NCBI GenBank assembly: GCA_028994555.1
Contig: JARDVN010000001.1
Location: 2,914,001 to 2,978,000, forward strand
DNA: 64,000 nt
Origin: Citrobacter amalonaticus
Lineage (GTDB): Bacteria > Pseudomonadota > Gammaproteobacteria > Enterobacterales > Enterobacteriaceae
Reading direction: 5' to 3'
Shown here: positions 31,375-42,500 of the stretch, in pieces
How positions within the stretch are numbered: the stretch's first letter is position 1
How the letters are laid out: each line of letters opens with the position of its first letter
Program-made: the position numbers and the translations under genes
The notes under the pieces: generated by a model
Seen by the model: the letters and a program-made list of their open reading frames with translations, nothing else
Told to the model about the DNA's origin: nothing
Database searches by the model: none

Positions 31375-34180
31375 ATGGATAGCTATATGAACGGATTATT
31401 TAGAAAGAAATATTTAGCCATACTTATTATGGCAACATTCAACTCCTCGGCAGATATCATTTTTACTGGCGATACAAAAAAAACGAATGGCAATAATTCA
31501 TTAACATCCTATACAGGGATTATTTATATAGGAAAAACGGATACTGATGGATCACCTGAAGCTCCGACTGGGACGTTGCTTGTTAATAGTGGTAGTCAAA
31601 TGACCGGAGACAATAGTCTTTACATTGGAAGCTCATCAGGTACCTCTGGCTTGGTCACTCTCTCTGATGCGGGCACTTCGCTAACTTTGGATAAGAATAT
31701 TTTTGTTTCGTCAGCGGGTGATTCTTATGGTCGACTTAATATTCTGAATGGTGCATCCTTAACAACCTCATCCTCCGGATCTGGTGCTGGAAGTATTGGA
31801 TACATGGGAAATGCTAGTGGTCTTGTAAATATTTCCGGTCAAGGTTCTGTATGGAATAGCAACGGTGCACTTAATGTCGGTGAAAGCGGAAGTGGTATAT
31901 TAAATATTGACCAGAATGCTTCAGTAAATTCCACGGAGTTTTGGGTGGGGCGCTATGCAAACTCTCTGGGGGGTAGTAAATATTGATAACGGGGTGTTGG
32001 CATCGTCCAGTTACACTGTTATTGGTAATAATGGTACTGGAGTTATGAACGTCACCAATGGCAGTCAGGTAACTAACACATTTACGACTCTAGGCAATAT
32101 TAATGGAAAGGGTGAACTTCATCTCTCCGGCCCTGGAACGGTCTATAGTAGTCTCGATCATATACATGTTGGCTCCAACACTCTGGGAAGCGGGGTAGTC
32201 ACAGTTTCTAAGGGGGGCCACGTTAAATACGTCGTTATCTGGCAGTTCTACCATTGGAGAGTCGCTGGAGTTAGGGCGATTATCGGAAAATACTACGGGA
32301 AGCGTTATTGTTACTGGTTCAAACTCAGTGATTAATACCAATGGTGGTCGCACCATCATTGGCAATAAGGGTGTAGGGATTCTAACCCTCCAGGAAAATG
32401 GCGAACTGCGGACTAAAGATATAATACTCGCCGCCGAAGCGGGGGCAATTGGGATGCTCAATATTGGTGCGGTCTCCGATAAAGCGGCAACCGTTGCGGG
32501 TTATATCGCTCCAGCGACAAATATTAATTTTGGTGAAGGTAAGGCTATCCTAAATTTCAACCACTTGAACAATGGCTACATATTTGAAAACCTGATTCTG
32601 GGGACTGGTGCCGTTGAAGTTAATAGCGGCGAAACTATATTAACCGCACAAAACTCCTGGAGTGGGACCGCAAATTTAAACGCAGGTACCCTTAAAGCCG
32701 GAGCTATAAACACATTTAGCCATAACGCGACCTACAATATTGCTGATGGTGCTTTGCTTGATCTGAATGGCTTTAACCAGACAATAAGTACTGTGTCCAA
32801 CAGCGGAACAATCAACTTAAGTGATGGGCAACCGGGTACCGTTCTGACCATTAATGGCGATTATATCGGCGAAGGGGGGGCTTATCAACCTGGGGACGCG
32901 TCTGGATGATGATAGTTCTTTAACGGATAAAGTTATTATAACTGGCAACACATCAGGAGGCAGCAAGGTCGCAATTGCTAATCTTGGCGGTACTGGAGCA
33001 TCAACGCTTAATGGTATTGAAATAATCAGCGTCGGTGGTGCTTCAGACGGGGATTTTGTCCAGCAAGGGCGCATTGTTGCTGGCGCCTGGGAATATAAAC
33101 TTGCTCGTGGTCTGGATGCTAATAGCGCCAACTGGTATCTATCCAGTACGTTTGTTGAAACACAGCCTGATAATAGCGGGGGAGGGTAACAGTGGTAACG
33201 AAATCAATGCCCTGAGGCCTGAGGCTGGTGCTTATGCTGCTAACGCTTACGCTGCTGATACTATGTTCAACACCACGCTTTCGGATCGACTGGGAGAGAC
33301 TGAATACACCGACATGATGACGGCTGAGCGTAAATTGACCAGCCTGTGGATGAAAAATACCGGAGGTCATAGCCGTATAAATGATTCGACCGGACAGCTC
33401 AAAACGAAAAGTAACCGCTATGTGCTGATGCTGGGCGGTGATTTTGCCACAGCCTTCACCAAAGGAGGCGGTGCTTTTCGTTTCGGCGCACTTGCAGGCT
33501 ACGGGTATAATCACAGCAATACTCAATCCAGTTTATCGAGATATCATGCGAAAGGGTCCGTGAATGGCTATACGGCTGGGCTTTATGCCACCTGGTATGC
33601 TGATGGATATAGCGAGCAAGGTGCATACATCGACGGTGTTTTACAGCATAGCTGGTTTAACAACCGTGTGAATGGGCAACTTCTGGATGAAGAGAAATAT
33701 AGTTCAAAGGGATTTAGCGCCTCTCTTGAGTCCGGTTATGTATTACCTATGAGTAATGACGCACAATCGGTCGCATGGTTTGTTCAACCGCAAGCAAAAA
33801 TTCTCTGGTCGGGCATAAAATCAAAGGATTTAATAGAAGTAAACGGCACGGCGGTGAAAACGGAAGGTGATAATAATCTCACTACAAGCCTTGGTCTGAA
33901 AGTGTTCATCAAAGGGCATAGTACGATTGATAACCAGAAAGCACGTAATTTTAAACCCTTTGTAGAAACAAACTGGCTTCATAACATGCATAATCGAGGC
34001 GTTGTTATGGATGGAGTAAGCGTTAATCAGTCCGGTACGCGTAACGTTGGGGAATTGAAAATGGGCGTTGAAGGCCGCATGTCACCAGAATTGAATATCA
34101 CAGGCTTTGTTAATCAACAGATTGGCGATGAAGGATACTCTGATACCTCAGCGGTTATTGGTTTTAAATATTCATTTTAG
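31375..34180 (+). CDS. Autotransporter AT1 (type Va), about 933 residues; four frameshifts in G runs
   Basis: After a signal peptide (MNGLFRKKYLAILIMATFNSSA, second ATG at 31387 possible) the passenger consists of beta-helix repeats of the T5SS/PEP-CTERM-associated type (GSGILNIDQNASVNSTEFWVG) and later autotransporter-associated strands. The C-terminal 290 residues form a barrel (LRPEAGAYAANAYAADTMF to AVIGFKYSF, ending in Phe). Frames break at G runs 31968-31973, 32212-32217, 32874-32880 and 33178-33182; removing one base at each makes one continuous frame. A likely surface adhesin; its ligand is unknown. Confidence 0.85.
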
Positions 34181-34187
34181 TGCTTTT

Positions 34188-34217
34188 CAAGCAGTCCTGA
34201 AACGGACTGCTTTTTCT
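34188..34217 (+). terminator. Terminator after AT1
   Basis: AAGCAGTCC pairs with GGACTGCTT around TGAAAC, followed by TTTTTC. It begins 8 bases after the AT1 stop. Confidence 0.88.
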
Positions 34218-34942
34218 AATAATTCCGCTGGAAACCTTAATGTTTTGTGTGTCCATTAAAATTTAATGCTAAAAACACTCAATTCAGTATCTTACATTTT
34301 TCCATTCAAAGCAGCCATCAGCAAAGCATATCGTTCGCCCTACAGCCAGAGAGGTTTAAATATTTTATTGGTGGCCGCAGTCTTGACATTTACGTTAATC
34401 AATGGCCTTACATCTCACCACCCAGGGGTGTATGACCATAGGACTGGATCAATATGTATTTTTTCGTCGCTGAGTAACAGGATTTAAGTATCGCGTGCCA
34501 CGTTGTACCGGTTAATTGACTCGGGATCATAGGCAATATCCCGGACATCGTCGTCAGTCAGGTATGACAGGTATTCTTCCCGTGGTTGGGATATGGCAAA
34601 TGTTACGCACACAGGATGCCTCCCTTTTTCAGGATGACAGTAATTGGTGCATCAAATTCACCTTTCCCCAATAAGCGGACGGTTCAGCGTCTGACAGATT
34701 TGCACCTTCCTGTTATCTTTTTTCGCTTGCCGAAGGTGGGCGTTCTAAAAAATGAAAATTTGATACGGCAGCATATGAAAAAACAGGAACCTTTCAAGAT
34801 GTTGTTACTCTTGATAGTGCACCTGTAGTGAGAAAGCTAAACGTATGGCATGGAAGAATATCGTATTTTGTTAAACAGAGTTGATGTATCTACTATAAGT
34901 ATGGTTAAACGGCCTTCTGAGTCATAGCGATTGAGGGGAGGC
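34218..34942. other. Islet gap with gene remnants
   Basis: No complete gene is supported. On the minus strand at 34484-34640 a frame reads YLSYLTDDDVRDIAYDPESI and ends NRYNVARDT-stop, a protein-like C-terminal stretch with no start, so probably a remnant. An 80-codon plus-strand ORF (34586-34828) overlaps it and looks fortuitous. The hairpin GGGAGGCTTAAGCCTCCC (34936-34953) overlaps the stop of the next minus-strand gene. Confidence 0.45.
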
Positions 34943-35493
34943 TTAAGCCTCCCGGTAGACGACTTTGCTTTTCTTTTCGGTGTAATAAATACAATTGTCA
35001 GGAATATCATCAACGACAAAAGACATCGCTCCAATTGTCACGCCATTACCAATTGTAATGTTATCACCTATTATGCAACTATTCGCACCCACCGTAACGT
35101 TATCACCAATGGTGATTTTGTAGCTCTCATCATATTTTTCCGGGTGTTTAATCCCAATGGTGGTGTTTTGCCGTATTAAAAAAATTATATCCTATCTCGC
35201 AGACAGAACCTATCACAACACCATTATAATGAGCTATGCATAGCCCAGGTTTAATCTTCGCGCCTAACCCAATTTCAGTATTATATTTATGTATTAAACG
35301 CCTGTTTAGAAACTTTGCAATTTTCTTGCCTGACTTCCCTTTTTTTTCAAAAAAGATATGATGCTATACGCCACCAAAATAAAAAACGACGTTTCGGTTG
35401 ACGCCAGATATGCCGAATTGCGCGAGGCCATGAGAATTTTTTGTCTTTACCGCCTATAACCTCAACCCTCAGGCACTCCTTCAAATTTTCCAT
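34943..35493 (-). CDS. Serine O-acetyltransferase-like hexapeptide-repeat protein; two frameshifts
   Basis: Found by reading the minus strand across two A/T runs (A6 at 35349-35354 and A7 at 35178-35184 on the plus strand). With one base removed from each, 182 residues are open from MENLKECLRVEVIGGKDKKF to KSKVVYREA. The C-terminal half shows left-handed beta-helix hexapeptides (ITIGDNVTVGANSCIIGDN, ITIGNGVTIGAM) and the catalytic-type segment GLCIAHYNGVVIG of the CysE family. Short members of this family acetylate surface polysaccharides or serine. The base composition is AT-rich, so it is probably acquired. Confidence 0.75.
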
Positions 35494-35811
35494 GTCTACT
35501 GTAACCTCAACGTTTATTTCTTATTGATAAATCTATCCCCTACTAACCCTATGGTATCCGAAGTTATTTAAAGAAATCTATTTATTTCAACCTCGTCAAT
35601 GTGGGTTATGTACAGTATTTAGTGTGAGGTGTTTGCATTAATTAAGTGAATAAAAAGTATAATATTGTAATCAATAGTGAAATATATTGACTTAACTTGT
35701 TAAGTTAACTTATTGGGTTTATATAAAGAAACCCAGGTGTGACAGTCTTTGAAGTGATATATCTTTATGAAATTTATAGGTTTTGTCAGCGCAGAGAAGC
35801 AGCGCGCTGAA
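35494..35811. other. AT-rich gap between the acetyltransferase gene and the right island repeat
   Basis: No gene seen. It should contain the promoter of the acetyltransferase-like gene. A near-perfect inverted repeat ACTTAAC-TT-GTTAAGT lies at 35690-35705 and might be an operator. Confidence 0.4.
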
Positions 35812-35821
35812 GGGTTGCAGC

Positions 35822-35886
35822 GTTCGAGTCTCTGCGCTTCCGCCAGATTAAACAAGGGGTGACCGAAAGGTAGCCCCTTTGTTTTT
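35822..35886. repeat. Island direct repeat, right copy (serT 3' end remnant)
   Basis: GTTCGAGTCTCTGCGCTTCC and the following 45 bases match 29181-29245 with three mismatches, including the CCA and the terminator hairpin region. No complete tRNA precedes it; weaker similarity reaches back to about 35812. This is the expected footprint of integration into the 3' end of serT. Confidence 0.85.
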
Positions 35887-35912
35887 GAGGCAAAGAAGAT
35901 TCTCTGAAATGC

Positions 35913-36461
35913 TCATGAAGACGGTGGTGTATCCGTCTTTTTCGCCTGTAAGAACTGAATGCGTTGCAGGGCTTTATCCAGGCCGTTAACCGGCAACTGC
36001 AGTTCAATTTTCTCAGCACTCACTCCTGAATTCTTGCCTGTCAGCGTCCATTTACTCGCGTTCATCAGTATCTTCACCTGTTCTTTATCCCATTGAACAG
36101 GAACGACACACCCTTCCGGTAAACATGTACTGAATTTCAGTGCTTGCAGGGGCTTCTCGTCAGCAGACAGACTGATACCTTCTGTAAGCGCCAGCCCAAA
36201 GGGCAGGGTGAGTGTTCCGGTTAATGATGTCTCCGGGTCACCGCTCAGTTGTGCTGAGAGCACTCTGGCACCAGCGCGTGTCTGCACCTGCAGTGCAGAG
36301 CATACTGTCCCTGCTGTGTCCGTATTTTCCTGACAGACAACCATCCAGTTTCCATAACGCTCCTGAAGCACCACTGCATCGGCACCATCAGGCAAAACTG
36401 CCTGAGCCTGAAATCCCGAAGACAGACAAATCAATGCCGCTGCGGCTAATAAACGTTTCAT
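35913..36461 (-). CDS. Invasion-associated locus B (IalB) family secreted protein
   Basis: The 182 residues start with a signal peptide (MKRLLAAAALICLSSGFQAQA). The mature protein has the IalB family pattern: an N-terminal YGNWMVVCQ strand, a paired cysteine region and the TCLPEGCVVPVQWDKE motif. IalB of Bartonella promotes erythrocyte entry, but homologues are widespread and their role is general and undefined. It follows the giant autotransporter gene on the same strand after 105 bases, separated by a hairpin. Confidence 0.82.
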   Translation of the reverse strand: MKRLLAAAALICLSSGFQAQAVLPDGADAVVLQERYGNWMVVCQENTDTAGTVCSALQVQTRAGARVLSAQLSGDPETSLTGTLTLPFGLALTEGISLSADEKPLQALKFSTCLPEGCVVPVQWDKEQVKILMNASKWTLTGKNSGVSAEKIELQLPVNGLDKALQRIQFLQAKKTDTPPSS

Positions 36462-36512
36462 TCGTTCCTCTTTTTTATATTGTCGTCACCCTGATCCGGG
36501 ATAACAGAACCT

Positions 36513-36543
36513 GGCCTGGAGCCGGTCATTCCGGCTCCAGGCC
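36513..36543 (-). terminator. Strong hairpin between AT2 and the IalB-family gene
   Basis: GGCCTGGAGCCGG and CCGGCTCCAGGCC form a perfect 13-bp stem with a TCATT loop. No T run follows on the minus strand, so it may be a processing or attenuating hairpin instead of a full terminator. Confidence 0.7.
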
Positions 36544-36566
36544 CTCGGCGGCTGACTGTCTGTGAT

Positions 36567-39500
36567 TTACCAGTTGTATTTCACCCCCCAGCATACCCTG
36601 AGTATCGCTGTAGCCCTTGTCACCCATTTGCACCCCCCACACTGCCCCAGACGCTCAGGCGGTCGTTCAGTTTGCCTTCCACGCCGGTGCGGACTTCGCC
36701 CAGGTTGCGGGCACCGTCACGACTCACCGTCGTACCGTCCATCTTCACGCCAAAGGATTCGGTATTGTGGATCCAGTTCACTTCTACGAATGGCTGGAAG
36801 GTACGCTGTTTGCCGTCATCCATTTTGTGGTGACTGTTCAGGTACGTTCTTACCCCGAGGCGGGTCTGGATATTGCCGTCGCCCTGTGTTTCGATGCGGG
36901 TACCGTCGTGCCGGGTGTGCGCGTTATCCTTCACGCCCATCCAGGTGATCTGCGCCTGCGGCTGTACATACCAGGTATTGAGCGTGCCCTCGCTGCCCCA
37001 GAACTCACCGGCTTTCAGGGTGTAACCGGCTTCCAGCGAAGCGGTTAGTCCTTTGGATTTGTAGCTGTCGCTCTCACGGTTATCCGCTTCCACCGTGTTG
37101 TCGAACCAGTTGTAGAGCATCCAGCTGTCCACGTACATGCCGGTTTTGTCCGCGTCGTTCTGGTACCAGGTGCCGTACAGACCGGCGCTGTAGCCGCTGA
37201 CACGTCCGTCGGAACCGTATCCGGCACGATCGCTGCGGGTGTGACTGCGCTCATTGGCATAGCCTCCCATCACGCCCAGATGCCAGCGGTCCAGACCATC
37301 GGCACTCCACTGGGCGATATCGCCACCGAGCTGCAGCACATAGCGGTTGCTCTGCGTTTTCAGTTGCCCGCTGCCAGCAGAAGAACGTTCGTGACCGCCG
37401 ACGTGGCGCATCCACAGGCTGCTGACATTGCCGTCACCGTTACGCAGGGCGTCGGTGTACTGCGGTTCACCGAGACGGTCATGCAGGCGGTGGTTAAACA
37501 GGGTGTTGGCCGCCGCGATGTTGCTGATATAGCTACCGGCTTCAGGGCGCAGCGCGTCCGGAGCCGTCGGGTCGACAACTGGCGGGTCCTGCGCGGGTAC
37601 TGCGCCATTCCATTTGCTGGTCAGATACCAGTTCTTCGCCGCCTCACCGGTTCCTTTCGCCAGCGTATAGACATACGCCCCGGCTTCTACGCTACCATTC
37701 GTCAGCGCGAAGTTACCGGCTGAGTGGCCATCCACCTGCACCAGTTCAATGCCGTTTATTGTCTGCGCACCCGTACCGCCGACGTTATTCACGTCAACAC
37801 GGGTGTTACCGCTGGTGTCACCGTGTACCGTCAGTTTATCCGTCGGTGAGTTGTCGCCGTTCAGAGTGGTGTTCAGCGACAACTGTCCGTCGCTGCCGGT
37901 GTAGTTACCGTTGACCACCAGCTGGTTGCCCGTTTTGCTGCCGGCAAGGTTCACCGTCCCGCTGTTGCTCAGGTTACCGCCCAGTGTCAGGAGAGCCGCC
38001 GCCGCAGATTCATGTCCGGGTAGGGCGTTCATGGCAATGAGTGTCCCACTGTTCATGACACTCCCTCCCACCAGACCCTGTCCGCCCAGCATGCCACCGG
38101 AGGCCACCGTGACCTCACCAGCACCCGCGCCACCCAGTACCGTGTCAGGTGAAGCCAGTACGATGGTGGCGCTGTCAGCCACTGCTACGCCAGCCGTCAT
38201 GTCACTGTTTGTACTTTCCACCGTCAGGATACCGCCACTCACATTAAGCTGACCGCCCCCCGGTTATTTCTCCCTGTACGCGGCCACCCTGTGACAGATT
38301 CAGCGTCCCGTTATTCAGTGCCAGCGTTCCGTCCTGCAGGGTATTCAGTCGTCCGGCTGACTGGGTGGTGCCGTTAAGATCTGTTTTCGCACCGCTGTTA
38401 ATCGTCAGCTTCGCGGTGGCACCCAGCGCACCGTCCACATCCGTGCGCAGGGTTCCGCTCACCACGGTAGTGTCACCGGTGTAGTCGTTACTGCTGTTGG
38501 AGAGTGACAGCACATCATCGCCCGTGGTACTGATGGCAAGATTACCGCTTCCCGTGATGCGGGCAGACTGGTCTGCGGCAGCGGCGGTGGCACCCGGTGT
38601 CCCGTCGAGCGTCAGGGTCTGGTTCTGCAGGATCTCCAGCTCTTTCAGACCGTAGTTGACATAAAGGCCATCCTGGCTGCCGGTAGTCCCGGTGGTGGTC
38701 ACGCGGAAATCCCAGGTACCTTTAGCCACTGTGTTGCCACCCTGGGCGATATCCACCTCCGTGGCGTCGCTGATGGTATTGCCATTCTGATCATGCAGCA
38801 TCAGGTTTCCACCACTACCGGTAACCTGAGCGGCGCTGGCCAACTCAAGCTTGACGTTCGCCTCATCCTGGGTCATCAGGGACGCCCGGGTGTCGGTCTC
38901 ATGGTCAGGAACATAGGTTTCAGGAAGGAGAATCTGCACCGTGCCGTTACCGGTTGCATCCAGCGTGCCGGCGGTTATATGGCTGTCAGCCATTTTCCCA
39001 TCAGGCGCCGTCGCGTTAAATACCATCTCACCCCCGGCAAAGGCGAGGCCACCGACGGTCTGTTCCCCGTCTGCCACCGTAGTGATACTGCCGACATTCG
39101 CTTTCAGAATGGCGCTGGTCAGGGCAGAGGTGTTCACGCCACTCAGTTCCAGTGTCGCATTGTTCAGGTCAACGGTTCCGGTAAAGGCGTTGCCTGCTGT
39201 TGATGAAAAGTTAAATGCCCCGTCTGCGGTATCCACCTTCAGCACACCGGCACCGGTCAGGACATTCTGCAGGGTGAAAGCGCCTGCGCTGGCGAGGTCA
39301 ATCAGCCCGTTGTCTTTCAGGGTGGCTGCCGCTGGCAGTGTGGCGTCAGTGACGTGCAGCGTGCTGCCGGTCTGTACATCGTATGTACCGGTAAACGAAC
39401 TGCCGGTGTCCGTGACCGTCACATCCGCATTGCTGGTCAGGGCCACCGTACCGGCACCGGTGACCCGGCTGTCCAGGTCACCGTTAAAGGCATCCAGTGA

Positions 39501-42500
39501 GAGGATACCGGTGTTATGAGTACTGACCGTTGCTGTTCCTGTGTTCTCCGTCCCGGAAGCATGCAGTCGGGTCCCATCTGTAACATCCCAGGTCCCGGTA
39601 AACAGGCGGTTATCCGCTGTCGCCATCACATCCGTTGCGTTATTCAGCGATACGATCCCCTGTCCGCTGAGACGGTTCGCGAGCGACCCCGTCACACCGT
39701 CCAGCATCAGGGTGCCGTTATCCTTAATATCACCGTTACCTGCGCCCTGTGCATCATTCATCACCACTTGCGCGCCATTGCTGATGGTGGTCGTCGCACT
39801 CAGACCGCTGTTGGCACCGTCAATCGTCAGCGTGCCGCCGGTGACATTCAGACTACCGGCACCGGTCAGGCTGCCGTTGCTGTAACCGCCACTGGTCAGG
39901 TTCAGCATACCGCCGTTAATGTTGAGGACGGAATCGACATCACCCGCCAGTTGACCGGCAGTTTGCTCAGTACCGTTCAGGTCAGCCTTCGCAGTGCTGT
40001 AGATATGCAACTCACCGGTATCACCCAGCGCGCCGTCTGCATCCGTCCGTAATGTCCCGGCCTGAACCAGCGTGGTCCCGCTGTAGTCGTTAAGACCATT
40101 TGACAGGGAAACCAGTCCGTCGGTACTGATGGCAAGGTTACCCGTCCCGGAGATTTTCGCCGACATGTCCGCATCTGCACCGATGGCGCCCGCGAACTCA
40201 GCCAGCGTCAGGGTCTGACCCGCACGGATATCCACTTCCTTCAGGCCGTAGTTCACATACAGACCGTCTCCTGGCGCGGTGGTCAGACGGATACCGTACT
40301 GACCATCAGCCACAACCGTGCCGTTCTGCGCGATGGCAATACTCTCGTCGGTGCCAATAGCATTCCCGTTCTGGTCGGTGAGCGTCAGGGCGCCGCCGGA
40401 GCCAATGACCGTATCGGCCTGGACAAGCTGAATCGCCGGTCTCGTATCATCCTGCTGCAGCAGGTTCAGACGGGTGTCCGGGTCGGCCGTCAGAGCCGGG
40501 TCATTCCACGGGTCCGTTAGTGTCACCTGAACGTTACCGGTGCCGCTCGCCTGAAGGTCACGACCGTTACGGCTGAAGGTGCCTGCACCGGCAACCAGCG
40601 TTCCCGTCTGAAGCACGCCGTCAGACAGGGCTGCACCTGGCAGGGAAATATCCAGCGCCAGCGTACCGCCGTTGAAAGCCAGTCCGTCGGTATGCTGAAC
40701 CCCGCCGCTTACCATCGTGGTGTTGCCGGTACTGGTCATCAGCATGGCCTGTGTCAGCGCCGCGGCGTTATCCCCGGACAGGGCGAAGGTGCTGTTTTGC
40801 AGATCCGCTGTGCCCGTAAAGGCCGTTCCGGCTGAAGAGGCAAATGAAAAGATGTCGTCCGCAGACGCCAGGTCCACACTCAGCAGGCCGCTGCCGGTGA
40901 GCACATTACTGAACGTGAAATTACCTGTACCGTCGGTTGTGGCACCGGCCACGTCCAGCGTTCCTGGCGCGGCAATGTTCACTGTGCTGGTGCCGAGCCC
41001 CGTATTGCCTGTGGTGGACTGTGAGGTGGTGGTGAGCGTGCCGCCGTTAATCTGGGTGGCACCGCTGAAGGTGTTCTCTTTGCTCAGGACTGTATGGCCT
41101 GCGTCCTGCATCACCGTACCGTTGCCGGTAATCAGCGGAGTGAACTGGTAACCGCCCGCCGTGGTCGGGTCCGTCTTGGTATGGTTAAAGACCAGCGTGG
41201 CGCTGCCGGCCCCCATGTTCACACTGTCAGCGCCGGAGATAAACCCGGCACCTGCTGCCGACTCACCATGAGCCGCACCAATGTTGAGCGTACCGGTACT
41301 GCCAGCCTGCATCGCCAGCTCCACCGGATTGTTGGTATCCAGCGTACCGCTGTTGCTCAGGGTGAGGGTGCCGGTGCCTGCCATCCCCAGGTAAACGAGC
41401 GGGGATCGAAGCAGGGAGCCCGCGCCGTCCACCGTGATAGTGCCGTTGGTGGTCGCCAGCGCCCCGACGCCGGTGACGGTTTGCTCACTGACTACGCCTC
41501 CGTTACGGATATTCACGAAGCCGGTTCCTGCCTGCCCGACGGCCAGGCCAACCACACCGTTCTGGATAAGCGTCGAACCCGGCCCCTCCACATTCAGGAC
41601 TCCGGTGCCGGCCCCAGGTTGGGCTGGGCCATTCAGTCCCCCAAGGATGAGACCGTTATTACTGTTTACAGTCCCTCCCTCAGTGATATTCAGTGTGCCG
41701 TTACCATACTGCCCTATGACCGCCAGACCATCTATATCCAGATGACCCGTCTGACTGACGTTAATCACACCCGTACCGCCGGCTTGCGCGCCAGCCGTAA
41801 TATCATCAGCAGTGACGCTACCGCCAGCGGTAATCGTGAGCGTCCCGGTTCCTGCATCGCCCACAATCAACGGGGACAGGGTGCTGCCATCAATAGTCCA
41901 CTGTCCGCCACTGCTGACAGTGACAGTGCCGTTACTGCCAGCATATTGCCCAAGCGAGCCGCCTTTTGATGTCATCAGGCCGCCGTTACGGACCTGTACG
42001 TCACCGGTACCCATATACCCCACGGCCCAGAAGGGGCCTGAAGCGACTCCGGTATTCAGTACGGCATCAGTACCGTCTACAAGGACAGTACCTTCACCTC
42101 CGGCACTTACCCCGACCGCGAAGCTGTCTGTGTTTACCGTACCACCCGCATTGATATTCAGAGAGCCGGTTCCCGCATCGCCAACCTCAATGAGGTTCGT
42201 GCTGTCGTTCCACACCGCACCGGAACTGACATTAACCGTGCCATTCCCCCCCGGCTGATTTGCCCAGGGAAGCATAACCACTCTGCAGTAACGCGCCATC
42301 AGTGAGCGTTACGGTACCGCTACCTGAGCCCCCCACAATCAGGCTGTTAGAAATCCACTGAGAATTCGCTCCTTCCACCGTGGCAGTGCCGTTACCGCCT
42401 GCTCCTGCCCCGATTGTACTGATATTAGTGACACTGACTTTGCCACCATTCGTGATCTCCAGTGAGCCCGTACCGGACTGGCCTACCGTCAGGTCAGCGG

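Noticed and set aside
34586..34828. 80-residue plus-strand ORF in the islet
   Set aside because: No recognisable features; it overlaps the more protein-like minus-strand remnant and lacks a convincing ribosome site.
29204..35886. A phage or integrative element with recognisable integrase at serT
   Set aside because: No integrase, excisionase or phage structural frame could be found even allowing for one-base run errors.
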